Assembly: GCA_930367205.1 (NCBI GenBank)
Contig: OV884014.1
Span: 113,813,153-113,877,152, forward strand
From: Acanthosoma haemorrhoidale
Lineage: Eukaryota > Arthropoda > Insecta > Hemiptera > Acanthosomatidae
DNA length: 64,000 nt
Reading direction: 5' to 3'
Part shown: positions 1-10,984 of the stretch, piece by piece
How positions within the stretch are numbered: position 1 is the first letter of the stretch
Layout: every line of letters begins with the position of its first letter
Notes under the pieces: generated by a model
The model's database searches: none
What the model was told of the DNA's origin: nothing
The model's input: the letters and a program-made list of their open reading frames with translations, nothing else
Program-made: the position numbers and the translations under genes

Positions 1-769
1 CACTGGACTAGCTGCGTTTCTCACTTGGGCAAGATGGGACATGCCTGCGTAGAGATTCAGTGACTCACTTATTTGATGCGTGATCAAATTCAAAAAGGGC
101 AACTCTTTTGATATTGACCGTCCTGTTAATTTGCAAATATTCAAATCAATTCCACAAAGACCGGCATCCTTCTTTCGACTGGAGTTGAAGTGTATAAGGG
201 CTAATCAACCCTTTGAATAATGTATGGGTTATGCTCCCTCCATCCCCCTTCTACCTTTACTCTTTAGGAGCAACGAATTTTAAGACATTTCAAATTTAAA
301 ACAGCACAAAAGGGCGATGAAAAATGAATGCTAAATGTCGTCACTAACTTGATGGAATTCTCAAAAACTAACATTCAATATATTTTTAGTTTTTTGTATT
401 GTCCCTTCAGTTCATTGCATTATTTCACGATAACGTGTATTTCAATGAACAATATATTCTTGTATTAATATTATTTAGAGGGCCTGTTTTCTTTCAGCGT
501 CTAAATTATGCCACGGGAGTGTCATAGTGATATCGTTTGCATGTCGTGGCAAGTTGATTGTGTTCCATTTTTCGCCACTTTTTCATTTTGATTCATGACA
601 CTGACGGCTGAGGATATCCAATTATGGCTGATGATTGAATATATGTGAGACAATCTTTTGTTTTCATATTTTGAAAAGTTGGAGGGGGGGCATATTGTTT
701 TTAAAACACTCTTGGGGTTAGCACTGTTGAGGAACTTTGGAAAACGGAAAAAAGGGGGTACAAAACAGG
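1..769. other. AT-rich sequence, nothing recognised
   Basis: There is no convincing ORF, RNA gene or repeat boundary here. The stretch contains A/T runs only. Confidence 0.6.
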
Positions 770-1400
770 TGTAGCAACCGCTAGCTACATAAAATAAATC
801 ACCCTATACTCTATTGTATATATATTGTAAGCAAAAGTAAATAACATGAACTAAATGTATTATAGACCAAATAAAATAACATGAACTAATATAAATCATT
901 GTAAATGTGTTGAACAATAAAATACGAGGGCCAAGCAAGTCACACGAGAAGGGTCACCAGCTGTCAGTTATAAACATAAACAACCCTGTTGCAGCCTCTA
1001 CCCTCCAGGGGGCAAGGGGTTGGGTAACTAAGCGTCGGCCGTGGGTACATCACCACATGTGTGGTCAACCCCCGACCCTTGCAGCCCCCAGTAGAGAAGA
1101 TACTTAAGGCAGGCACCTGGCCCTGTTAATGAGTCTCTCGTGACCTTTACTCGGTGACACTTGGTTTCCGCTCGAACTCTGAAAACTTGACTAATTCTTT
1201 GTGAAAAACCTCTGTACTTCTTCTGTTGAACATAGTGCATTGTCGGGGCACATACCTATCAAAAATGGAGTCAGATAGTAACGCCGTCATGAAACGATTG
1301 TCTAGGTCATAAACTCGAACAATCCACCCTTGTCACCAGGGCTACCGTGATCAGGCACCCTCCTAGGGATGATCCAACACTTAACTTCCTAAATATTGGC
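770..1400 (+). mobile_element. LTR-family repeat, copy 1 (plus orientation)
   Basis: The segment starts TGTAGCAACC, the same TGTAGC start that defines the LTR at 7087-7897. It carries the shared AATCACCCTATACTCT block and, further in, the diagnostic GTCGGGGCACATACCTATCA followed by ATGGAGTCAGATAG. The other copies are at 7087-7897 (minus), about 46376-46990 (plus) and about 61190-61945 (minus). The small open frames at 907-1107 and 1028-1240 lie inside it and are not genes. The right boundary is uncertain because no target-site duplication was found. Confidence 0.65.
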
Positions 1401-2480
1401 TACAGAGAAATATAAAACCGAAATCTATGCCAACTAATTCCAGTCTCATCTATATTATAGTAATATTTTATATATATATTTTTTTTTATAGATCAAGAAG
1501 CAGAACAAGCAACATTCTGAGGCACTGTTTCTCCCTATGTGAGTGTTTCCCTAATCATATTTCTCGCAAAGAACTTGAAAATGGACATTTGTTGGATAAG
1601 TAAGACTGAGTTAGACTTTAGTTAAGAATGGGGTAGGCTTTTCTTGAACCCTGATGATTAAATGTAGGGGCAAATATGTTGTTTTACTTGACCAAAGTCT
1701 AATTTGTGCTAGTATTTTAGTGTACGGTATACTTTAAGTATACGTATTCCTCATCTAGGCAGATTATATGATGGTAGTGAACATTGAAGGTCGAATCATT
1801 ATCCAAATATCCAAGATCAATGAGAGGCTCGCGTAACTATACACAATGGCTTCGTTTAGGATTAATATCTGGGGTTACGCACAAGCCATAAAGTTGTAGG
1901 GTACGTTTGGGAACGTACTTACAGACAATCTTTTGGGATGTTAATTAGTCTTGCATTTTTAGTGATTTAATCCTCAATTTTACACTCGCATCGCTGGTCT
2001 CAGAGCGCCTGCTAGCTACGAGGTAATGGGAGGATTTGGACTTTTCCGCGAATATGAAAATGTAAATATTGGCGTACATTCTTATGTATTTATGTTAGAC
2101 GAATACATGATTTTTATCCACATCCTCATATCAGAACTCATGTGTTACAGATCAATACCGATAGACACTACCTTACATGTGGGACTGGGGTGTCTTCTGG
2201 GCTATGCTTTCGTATTTTTAGTCTCTTAGGCTCAGTCTTCGTCAGCTGTACTTAGCAGGGTTTTACGCCACAATGATACAAAAAACATACTTTTTTTTTT
2301 AAATATTGAACTTTAGATAAAGAATATCAAATCCTACTATGAACCTGTATGCGACTTAGTGTGTTCAGGGATTGGTGAATATTTTTTTTATTATTAATTA
2401 CCAGATTTGGCCAGTAATATAACTGTTTTAATAATTATTAGCAAAATAAAACAAAGAAAATATTATGTATTTGTCAGTAT
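1401..2480. other. AT-rich spacer without recognised features
   Basis: The only open frame (2026-2229, 67 codons) has ordinary AT-rich composition and no family signature. I see nothing supportable here. Confidence 0.5.
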
Positions 2481-2483
2481 TAT

Positions 2484-2720
2484 TACCAGGATTCAAACCC
2501 GCGATCTCCCAGCCGGCATTCGACGAGGAATGACACGACTGGATAGGTGCCTGTATGCAGATCTCCCAGCCGGTATTCGACGAGGAATGACACGACTGGA
2601 TAGGTGCCTGTATGCAGATTTCCCAGCCGGTATTCGACGAGGAATGACACGACTGGATAGGTGCCTGTAAGCAGATCTGCAGGTCCCAGGTTCGGATTCC
2701 GACACTGCTCCCGGCTCAGA
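2484..2720 (+). repeat. tRNA-headed SINE with internally triplicated head
   Basis: The plus strand ends with a tRNA-like head: an A-box-like GACTGGATAGGTGCCTG, an anticodon-arm-like segment, and a B-box-like CAGGTTCGGATTCCG near 2690. The A-box half is repeated three times as 57 bp units. On the minus strand the left edge also carries a B-box-like GGGTTTGAATCC (about 2488-2500), suggesting two SINE heads in opposite orientation. Because 57 is divisible by three, open frames run through all units on both strands; they are artefacts of the repeat. Confidence 0.6.
2503..2673 (+). repeat. 57 bp tandem repeat, three copies
   Basis: Units lie at 2503-2559, 2560-2616 and 2617-2673. They are nearly identical (changes include GGCATT to GGTATT, GATCTC to GATTTC, and GTATGCA to GTAAGCA). 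Each contains TTCGACGAGGAATGACACG. Confidence 0.95.
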
Positions 2721-3754
2721 GGATATAAATTTATTTCTGAAAGCACTTGTATATAAAAAATATGTTGACAAAAGTTTCTTGTTTCAGACTTTGACACATT
2801 CTGACAATATGTGCATACGAAATATATTATTTTCGTCACACGGGACACACTTTGGCAGAATATTGAATGATATTAAAACAATGACATTGGATAAATTTTT
2901 TATAAAACCCTGTCAGAATAGCTTTTCCCTTTTCAGGCGAATTAAAAACTTTCTGACAACTTTCCCAAGTGTCGGTTGCAATGAAGGGATATGAAAAATA
3001 ACTCGTGATAACTTATTATGACTGCTGAAGTAAAAACCCACGTTTGAAAATATCTTAATTTGCTTCTTCTGCGCAAGAAAACTTCGCTAATTCAACTTCG
3101 GGGACAAGGAGACGGCTAGAATGTTGGATTATCAGGATGTTATACGTACTTTTTTTTTCATTGAAGTTTTCGTTATTTCATTGATTCTTGTACTAGGGGA
3201 TAATACACAATGAATTAAATTAAACTATAGTAACTTAAACAACTACATGGCTTTGAGAAGTAGGCTAAACACTTTATTTTATTTTATGATCTCTTCTCAC
3301 ACCGCTACACAAAGGCGTCATTTCGACGGATTGTAGCCTAAGTTTTTTTGATTTTTTGCCAATATTTCATTGAGAAGCAGTATAATTTAGACAGGTTTCG
3401 TCGATGAAATAAACTTGCTCTTGACCTATCAAAAAATTCATCTACCCCAGCCAGCAACGTCAGATGAAAGCTTTTCAACCGGATTCAAAAGTTGTCCAAT
3501 TCCTAAAGCTTCTGAAGTAGTAAGAGGTATCAGCGAAAAAAATCTGCTCACTTATTTTTGCTCGCGATTGCTTTTCCTGAATTATCGGCCCTACTAATAG
3601 AGTTATTTTTTTCCGTTCTTGGTAAAACCAAATCCATATGGCGTCATCTAATATTTCCAGTTTTGGGTTTTAAACGTCGTTCCTCCTGATTGAAGATCGT
3701 CAGTTTTATAATGCCAAGAATATTATAATGCTAATATTATATAGAATGCTAAAG
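2721..3754. other. AT-rich spacer
   Basis: Two short open frames (2779-2994 and 3415-3597) show no domain, signal peptide or splice-site support. No other feature was recognised. Confidence 0.5.
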
Positions 3755-3880
3755 GTAGAGGGGCTTGAGCAGAACTGTATACCTGCCTCGTGACTTGGAA
3801 GTCACTGATGGTTCCTGTTATTTTTAAGTAAGGAACCGCATCCCTTCAAGATCTTCCTACTTCCTAGAATCTTGTCCTTT
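3755..3880 (+). repeat. interspersed repeat shared with 63438-63556
   Basis: A block around CACTGATGGTTCCTGTTA and the following sequence recurs at 63438-63556 in the same orientation with scattered differences. It lies directly beyond the 3' side of the minus-strand Gypsy pol relic and may be that element's 3' non-coding part or LTR. That link is inferred from position. Confidence 0.7.
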
Positions 3881-3929
3881 TCTTATACATATGTAGGGAC
3901 TGGAGGTATCAATTATTATTTAAATCCCT

Positions 3930-4285
3930 GTAGATAAAAACGCTCCTAGAAGACTTGTGATTTACAGGAACAGGCTTCAGCTGACGCATTTCCTCTTGAA
4001 GTTCTCCGACCTAATCTTGTAATTCTTAGAATGTCCGTGATCCATTTCCAAAAAATTCTCCAGGTAATGTGATAGTTTTTCCATAGTCCAGCTCCGGGAA
4101 TTATGTGCCTTCAATGCTGTTCAATGTACGGTGTAGTCGCTCAATCTTGCCGTTGCGTTGAGGGTGACAAGGCGTAGAGCCGTAGAGTTTGACGCCACAT
4201 AACGCACTAAAGTGTTTAAACAATCCCGAGTCAAACTGACGACCCTAATCACTCGTTATCACGTCGAGGTCTCTTAACATGGCTT
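3930..4285 (-). pseudogene. Gypsy-type integrase / pol C-terminus relic
   Basis: The minus strand encodes the end of the integrase catalytic core of a Ty3/Gypsy-like element. DVITSD precedes a stop codon where the RG of the usual DRG should follow, then QFDS. Next come CHPQRNGKIERLHRTLNS, the HPQ-NG-ER-HR block holding the catalytic Glu. After a stop, and an apparent loss of some 45 residues, the frame continues with ELDYGKTITLPGEFF and MRQLKPVPVNHKSS. These match the Tyr-Gly, LPGEFF and LxPVPxxH blocks that follow the core in Gypsy pol. Several stops interrupt it, and the N-terminal zinc-binding domain, RNase H and reverse transcriptase are absent. It is a dead fragment of an insect retroelement. 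Integrase normally inserts the cDNA copy into the host genome. Confidence 0.8.
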
Positions 4286-5074
4286 GTTCTCATCTCATCT
4301 CAGATTTAGCCCCAGACCCCAATCGTCCCTAGACCACACAGTATGTAGTAAGTTAACTCTTAATATTTGTATATACCGGTGTTTTGCTTGTACTTCATGA
4401 TAAAGCTTTTCTTTCTTTTCTTTTAAAAGACTCTCCTCTACAAAGATTATGTAACTATCCATTATTTCTCTGAGTTCCTTCCTGTATATTCTGTCGTATG
4501 ATGACAGAACCATCTTTGTAACGTTTCTGGAGAAATCCTCTTCGTGAACTTGTCGGTTCGGTTACCCAGTGTTCCAAGAATATTGAGTACACATACCGAA
4601 AATGTTTTAAAGTCAATTTGTGTTGTATTATAGATCCTAATACTGCTGTTAATCATTAGAGGAAGAATTAATAAAATAAGAACTCCTGAGTAATTATTTC
4701 GTGGTTTCGAATAGCGCAGTACATTTTTTGTTTGGCTAATAATTATTAATTTTTGTGCGTATGGATGACGTATTGTGGGAAGAAGTAAATTGATGTTTCA
4801 AAAAGCTTTTGGAGCAATTTTCGCACAGTTACAAAGTCTTATCGCATGTCTGACCTTCAACCTTTAAATGAACTGACCAGAATTACATGAAAAAAAAAAT
4901 CAACTTGCGTCAACACTGGAAAAAGTCAATAATTCAAATTAAAAGTAAACGTTATGTCACTAAAGAATTTAAGAATGTATCTTATTTTATGTAGAAAAGG
5001 CGTGTAATTGTCCCGTTTCCAGGCCATTAGAGATAAAACAACTTCTCGGTAAAAATATCTTACTAAACTTTCCG

Positions 5075-5220
5075 TTTGATCATTTATTAATTTACTTATC
5101 ATTGAGTATGTTTGATCATTTATTTGTTTACTTAATTGAGTATGTTTGATCATTTATTTGTTTACTTATCATTGAGTATGTTTGATCATTTATTTGTTTA
5201 CTTATCATTGAGTATGTTTA
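5075..5220 (+). repeat. 36 bp tandem repeat, four copies
   Basis: Units at 5075-5110, 5111-5144 (2 bp shorter), 5145-5180 and 5181-5216 each contain TTTGATCATTTATT and ATTGAGTATG. The opposite arm of the foldback (about 7903-7930) has only one unit, so the expansion happened after the inverted repeat formed. Confidence 0.95.
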
Positions 5221-5484
5221 AAATAAGTTGGAATGACTCTGTGGATGACTAGTTTGTTCCATCAGATTTCTACTTGCGGTCTCTAGAGACTGTCACGTTT
5301 CGCATTACTGCTCCGAGTGGAGATGGCTGCACACTTCCGCTTGTCAACAATACTTCCTTGGATCCTTCCACTACAGCAATATCATTGTCTATACTTAATT
5401 ATGGTTTTTTGCTTCAATAAGACGCTTTTGGTTCTTTTTAGTCATCTTATGTGCATAGGTCCTATTTTAGTTATTAGCTTATCA

Positions 5485-6072
5485 TTCTAATCGTTCATTG
5501 ATATTATATATACAAACAGCCCAGAGGCCCCCCCAAATCAACATGGTTGTCACCTCCCTTGCGCGTGAAGGCGGAAGCGGAGTCTTGGGAAGTCCCCCAC
5601 GCTCCTACGTCAGCCGCGTCACTGGATAAACGCCAGCGGAGGCTGACCAAAAGTGTGAGAGCCACAGACACTCAGGACATAGTCAGGACTCCCACTATAA
5701 CTTATTTATAGCACGTCACGAGGCCACTGCCGTTTTAATCTCCGAGAAGGATTATAGGGATGAGTGGTGCAGTGCTATGACTGTGCTAGGGGATTAGGGT
5801 GGTTGGATAGGTTACTATGGAATTTTATTAACTTGGAAGGGATGAGTTCAAGAATGTAGGGCATATTAAGATCGTTATGAAGGGTTTTGTTGCTGGCGTA
5901 ATAAGGGACATTTACTGTTGTTCTCAGGACTTTTGATTGAAAGGATTGGATGCGCTTGATGTTCGAATGTTTTGCTATCCCCCATAGCTCTATTCCGTGT
6001 GTCCAGATTGGCTTAAGTATAAATTTGTAAATAAGTAGTTTATTTTCTATTGAGAGATGGGATGTCCTTCGA
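5485..6072 (-). mobile_element. family A jockey-like LINE fragment with target-site duplication
   Basis: A minus-strand copy covers the end of the reverse-transcriptase ORF and the 3' UTR. Its diagnostic 3' UTR core contains AGTCTTGGGAAGTCCCCCAC on the plus strand. It is flanked by the 9 bp direct repeat AGCTTATCA (5476-5484 and 6073-6081). The other arm of foldback 1 shows the uninterrupted sequence, so the insertion is certain. Its 3' end lacks the usual family end and poly(A). Confidence 0.9.
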
Positions 6073-6250
6073 AGCTTATCAAAAGTAATGCTTTGTATTT
6101 CACACTCCTATTTTATTTTTTCCTGGTTATTCTTCACAATGTCCCAGAGTAATGTTTATTGTTCATTTCATGATTAATATTTCGCTTAGCAGTTCTCCAA
6201 TACGGCTTAGATAGTCAGCATCCCTAGCCCACTTGTACTAGGCATGTCTT

Positions 6251-6864
6251 GTTGGCACGTAGTCCAATTAAAAGTTTCATCAAACAAATTCATTTTTCCA
6301 GTAAGGGTACATAATAACTCCAGGTTCCTGTACTTGACCTATAAGCAAACAAGATTGGACAGATAAAGATGGAGCGTCCATCAGACGTAATTAATCCTAT
6401 GATGGCACGGCATGCGGTCCACCGATCAGCCGCTAATGGACAGTCCATTCATCTACGTCATGTGGTACCCCTAGCAACCAGCTACTTATCGCTCCCGCTT
6501 GAAAAATGGCGGGAATATCTATCAGCTGGTAGCTGGCACCACTTATCTGCCGGATCCGTATCTCCCCCTGCCTCCATGATCTATGGTGTGCCCGAGATAG
6601 CGGCGCCCATACGGTCATCACTGGCCCCTTCTTCCGCTTCTCTCTCCGACATCTCATCCACAAAATATTCTCATAAACGGCTGCGATATTAATATGACGG
6701 TATAGTGAGTCTTGTGGAAACTAATGGGAGAACAAAAGGTGCGATATGAAACAGGAAATCACAAATTTACAATATTTATTTGAAATACTACCGTTTTGCA
6801 CTGTTACAGTCAGTAAGAGTAAACCATTTTCCCCACAAGTGTATACATGTAAACTATACATGCT
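6251..6864. other. loop of foldback 1 with a GC-rich open segment
   Basis: The loop is GC-richer than the surroundings and is open on both strands: 107 codons on plus (6369-6692) and 76 on minus (6433-6663). The plus frame begins MERPSDVINPMMARHAVHRS, but no domain is recognisable. It could be captured host sequence, a remnant of an element ORF, or chance. The coding call is weak. Confidence 0.3.
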
Positions 6865-7086
6865 TAGCACGAGTGGGCTAGGGCTGCTGACTATCTAAGC
6901 CGTATTGGAGAACTGCTAAGCGAAACGTTAATCATGAAATGAAAAATAATAATCCTGGGACATTGTGAAGAATAACCAGAAGGAATATAACTGGAATGTG
7001 AAATACAAAACATTACTTTTGATAAGCTTGTAACTAAAAAAGGGCCAATGCAAATAAGATGACTAAAAAGAACTTATGTTAAACAT

Positions 7087-7897
7087 TGTCGGAAAAGGGT
7101 GAATAATTGTCGGAGGTCAACAATTGTCGGGTGGCGTCACTAGGGGAGTGCCTGATCAATCTAGCTCTGCTGACAAGTGCGGATTGCTGTAGTTAATAAC
7201 ATGGACCATGTTCCATGTAGGCGTTAATATCTGACTCCATTTATTGATAGGGATGTGTCCCGACAATACACTGTGTTCAGGATGAGGTTCAGAGGTTCAT
7301 AAAGAATAAGACCAGTTTTCAGAGTTCGAGCGAGAGATCGGCAGCGTAATAGGTACAAGTCGTTAGAGGTCTGCTAGAGGCTGTGAGGCAAAGTGCCGTC
7401 GTAGAGGTGTGGCATAGCGAGAGTGGACCAGTGGAAGGCCAAGTGGGCTTACTCCCAGGGCCCCGGGGCCCTGGCATATCGCGACTAGTGATGCGGCTGT
7501 GGAGACGAAGAAACAGAGTGTTTTTTCAGGGCGAAACTTACTGATTGTACCCCCCTCCCTCGTGGAAGGCGGAGTCTGTCTGCAGGTGGTCTGTTTTATT
7601 ATCCCGATCGTCCAAAAGGATGTGCTTTATGATGTCCCACCTCCCGAGCTACGTGACAAAACTGTTCCTGGCATGATTTTATGACCGCTGGAACGTGACT
7701 GAAGGTCTATTTTAAGGGGTGGTGTGACCTACCCTAGGTTTTATTGCCGTACCCTCGATCCTCTGTTACTTGTTTTTATCTCTGCCGATCCCTCTATGAT
7801 TTATTACAAGAAGTTTACAAAGATTTGCATTTCTATTATAATACATTATGAATCAGAGTATAGGGTAATTTACATATATAGTTAGCGCTTAGCTACA
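7087..7897 (-). mobile_element. solo LTR, 811 bp, inside the right arm of foldback 1
   Basis: Read on the minus strand it starts TGTAGC and ends CCGACA, the TG...CA termini of LTRs. It is flanked by the 5 bp direct repeat AACAT (7082-7086 and 7898-7902). The corresponding place in the left arm (about 5210-5235) is uninterrupted and serves as an internal empty site. No internal retroelement sequence remains, as expected after LTR-LTR recombination. Confidence 0.85.
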
Positions 7898-8109
7898 AAC
7901 ATACTCAACGATAAGTAAATGATCAAACGGAAAGTTTATCAAGATATTTTTAACGAGATGTTATTTTATCTCCAATGGCCTGTGAACGAGAAAACTACAC
8001 GCCTTTTCTACATAAAATAGGAGACATCATTAAATTGTTTATTGACACGTCGTTTACTTTTTATTGACTTTTTCCAGTGTTGACGCAAGTTCCATTCTGG
8101 TCAGTTTAT

Positions 8110-8331
8110 TTATTTTTTAAAGGCCAGACATAAATCTTGAAAAAAATATATTAGTGCGATAAGACTTTGTAACTCTGCGAAAATTGCTGCAATAGCTGTT
8201 TGAAACATCAAAGTACTTCTTTGGACAAGAACGGAGAAGTATTTGAAGCTCATGTTGTTCCGATCAGGTTGTAGTATGTTGTCTCTTGGAATATACCAGC
8301 CTCTCCTTCGTTGAGCCCTGATCGACCTCAC
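8110..8331 (-). other. open frame crossing the outer edge of foldback 1
   Basis: This 73-codon frame begins about 100 bp outside the inverted repeat and runs into it. The part outside reads RAQRRRGWYIPRDNILQPDR. No family is recognised; it may be remnant coding of a parental element. Confidence 0.2.
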
Positions 8332-8830
8332 ATTATCCTTTCCCTCCTGGATCTCCTGAATCTTCCCTCACCACTCTTATTAATTTACCAATGAATTCAT
8401 TTTGCGATCCTCCTTTCAAATGTACACATCTTTACTTAGACGTCAATGTCTCCGCTACATTAAGTTAGGGACGGCTCACGCCAATGTCATTTAAAGTCCG
8501 ATTTCCGTATTTTTTCTCATTAGTCTGGACATCGTTTCCTCGCATGATTCTATTTTCCACGAATTAATCAAGTAGTCACAGTGCTCCGGTTTTGTTTGAT
8601 CCCACCGAGCTCAGATAAAACTTAATTTTTAGATCATTATCAGTTTCTGTTTAGGTAGATAATGCCAACTTGTATGTACCTATTCACTCTTTAAATTTAG
8701 TTTAATTTAATACAAAAACACCATCAGCAAATTATGGTTATGCAATTAACCAAAATATGTTCATGTATATCTTTTAAGATTTAGCTACCAGGGCCAAAAA
8801 CCGTTCGCCACATGATGTTGCTGCTATACC

Positions 8831-9055
8831 CTAGATCAACAAGGCTGTAACCGAATCGTCGGAGTTGACCCACTCGGCTGAATACAAACTAGCTCTACTC
8901 CTGGAATTATTCCGGGTCTCAACCCTGTTGGTATTCTGTGGTGGCCGGGTATTCCGGGATTTACTGGACGTTGCCTGTTCACTGGAGGCAAAGCTGGAGC
9001 GAGGAACATCCTGCTTTTCCAGGATCCGGTCGCTATTCCAGTTGTGAACATCCAC
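8831..9055 (-). other. GC-rich segment open in two minus-strand frames and one plus frame
   Basis: About 70 codons are open in two minus frames. One is hydrophilic and Arg/Ser/Asn-rich (QATSSKSRNTRPPQNTNR); the other is Pro/Gly-rich (NPGIPGHHRIPTGLRPGIIP). Overlapping open frames at moderate GC suggest former coding DNA, perhaps a gag-like or low-complexity exon, but no splice pair or family supports either frame. Confidence 0.25.
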
Positions 9056-9469
9056 TTACCCTATGCTATTGTCTTTCCTTAACCATAGTTATTTCCACAA
9101 ATGAAAGTATTCTACTTGCTAACATCTATACCAGAGGTGTTGTTTTGACAGTCAGAGAATGATATAATTTATATTGCATTCACTTTAGAGTAATATTTTT
9201 TAAGAAATGACTGGACTAAACGTGGAAGAATACCACAATCACGAATTGCGTATTTTAAAATAAACTATGTTCACAAGAAAGATTGAACCTAGATACATAA
9301 GAATGTACCATTGATACAACGTTCTTAAGAAAAATCCATTGGAAAAATTATTTTCTATAACTTTTTTTTAATTAATTTTGTTTTACTAACGGGAACCAAC
9401 AAAGCTGGTTGAATGAGACTTAAAAATATAATTGAGGCTTTTAAAAGTGAATATGACCCACTTTTTTGT

Positions 9470-9830
9470 TGTGGATGAATTCATCCAACGTAGACATATC
9501 ACATTTTTTCGACTCCTTACAGTACTTAACAAACCCGGTGTTTAACACGATAACCCCCGCTCCGTTCCCCTATCGATGGCTGGACGCTGTCGTGGCAGGA
9601 ACGCTTTAGTCTTAGGTTCTAGTTTTTAGTTTTCCCACATTGTAAACTAAAGGTGACCACATTACCTAGGATTGTATATATGTATTGACTTTTTAACTTC
9701 AATCTGATATTGTTATTGAAACCCACTATCCTTCGAATGCATCAGCGTATCGCAGTAAGAGGAGAAAATTGTAAATTATTTGTTCACTGATTTGTTGTTG
9801 AAAATCGGGTTATTAAACAAAACCAAAAGG
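9470..9830 (+). mobile_element. family C jockey-like LINE 3' end
   Basis: This segment matches 27912-28290: HIxFFDSL-like codons, then GTTTAACACGATAACCCCCG, a TCGATGG block, a stop, and a 3' UTR with CCTTCGAATGCAT and AGTAAGAGGAGAAA. It encodes only the last few dozen residues of the reverse-transcriptase ORF and the 3' UTR. Most of the element is missing. Confidence 0.75.
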
Positions 9831-10984
9831 CCAATTCCAAACAAAGAACTGTATTGAGAAACCAAACAAATACAATATGACCGACAACGAGCCTGTGCAC
9901 AAAAGAAGAAGTGGCTCTAGGTAATAAAAAAAAACAGTACCCTCTGGAAGGTTACACAGTCCTGAAAATAAAAGGCGGCAATTAGACAGTGTTGCCAAGA
10001 AACGATAAACAATTAACACAAATAGTAAATAATAATAATTAACGCAATATAAATTTAGTAATAATACATAAAATAATAATTAATATCCAACATTTGTTCA
10101 TATTGTTTCACATATTGTATAATAAATAAAGGGGTTATTGATTTCAGTTAGGGAAACGTCACAACATAATAAACAATACCGAGTTTCTCTGTAACGGAAA
10201 AAGCTTATTATTTCATGTTGCTACTTAAGTTAACTATCAATAACATTCTTACAAATCCTATCGCAACAAACAGGAAAGGCATTGAAGTTTATTATGTGAT
10301 TAATGTTGCAAGCACATGAAGTAAACAATTTAATAGCCATTGCACTATTTTTAAAACAGTCTAACCTTTATCACAACGTTGCACGAAAGCTTTCTTAAAT
10401 ACTATCCTTAATACATCTGAGTGAGCTGGTGCGAATTACGCAAAGAAATTACATTTTCATTATATACATACTTTAATTAAAAATATTACCAAAACATGGG
10501 TATGGAACATAACCATCAGGAACGTCAATAAATAAATATAATGGAGAAGGTATATTTGCAGAGAACGGCGCTCTGGCTATACCATTTTGCAGAGCATCGA
10601 CTGATACAGTGTTTCATTTCACTGTTATTATCTCTGCCAACACCAAGTGAAGAAAACTAAACCAAATATCAGGTACAAGGTGGGGTATTTTCGACTTTTT
10701 TGATTTCCCTTATACCATTAACCCAAAATCATTGAGTATTCGAAAATTATTAGAATTGACGATATTTTTGTGAAGTGAAATAGTTTTTCGTATAAATGAA
10801 GCTGACTGCCTACGTAGTTAATCGCGGCTAATTAATTGAACTAGACGGTATAATACAATAATACAATTTATAATTGTTTAAACGAAATGGTTTTTATGAG
10901 AAAAACAAAATGGTCATAAATCGCGTGATTTTCACACACCGACAACGCAAATTCATCACAAATAGTTAAAGGAGAAATGTAACA
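9831..10984. other. AT-rich spacer with a short shared block
   Basis: Apart from a block near 10565-10610 that recurs inverted near 44733-44775 (common core ATGGTATAGCCAGAG), nothing was recognised. The open frame at 9813-10019 (minus) has no family signature. Confidence 0.5.

Larger units (their letters stand above)
4780..8225. repeat. foldback element 1: long inverted repeat with nested insertions
   Basis: Left-arm segments 4780-5110, 5217-5235, 5432-5484 and 6073-6250 recur in inverted order and orientation at 7903-8225, 7065-7086, 7020-7077 and 6865-7027. Shared blocks include TTACAAAGTCTTATCGCA, GTTCTTTTTAGTCATCTTAT and ACGGCTTAGATAGTCAGCA. With later insertions removed, the arms are about 600 bp and the loop (6251-6864) about 610 bp. 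Long subterminal inverted repeats are typical of foldback and some non-autonomous cut-and-paste elements. No transposase is recognisable, and I could not fix outer target-site duplications. Confidence 0.85.

Noticed and set aside
2407..2848. Repetitive proteins of 87, 121 and 92 codons
   Set aside because: They arise only because the 57 bp SINE-internal repeat is divisible by three; tRNA-like boxes explain the sequence better than coding.
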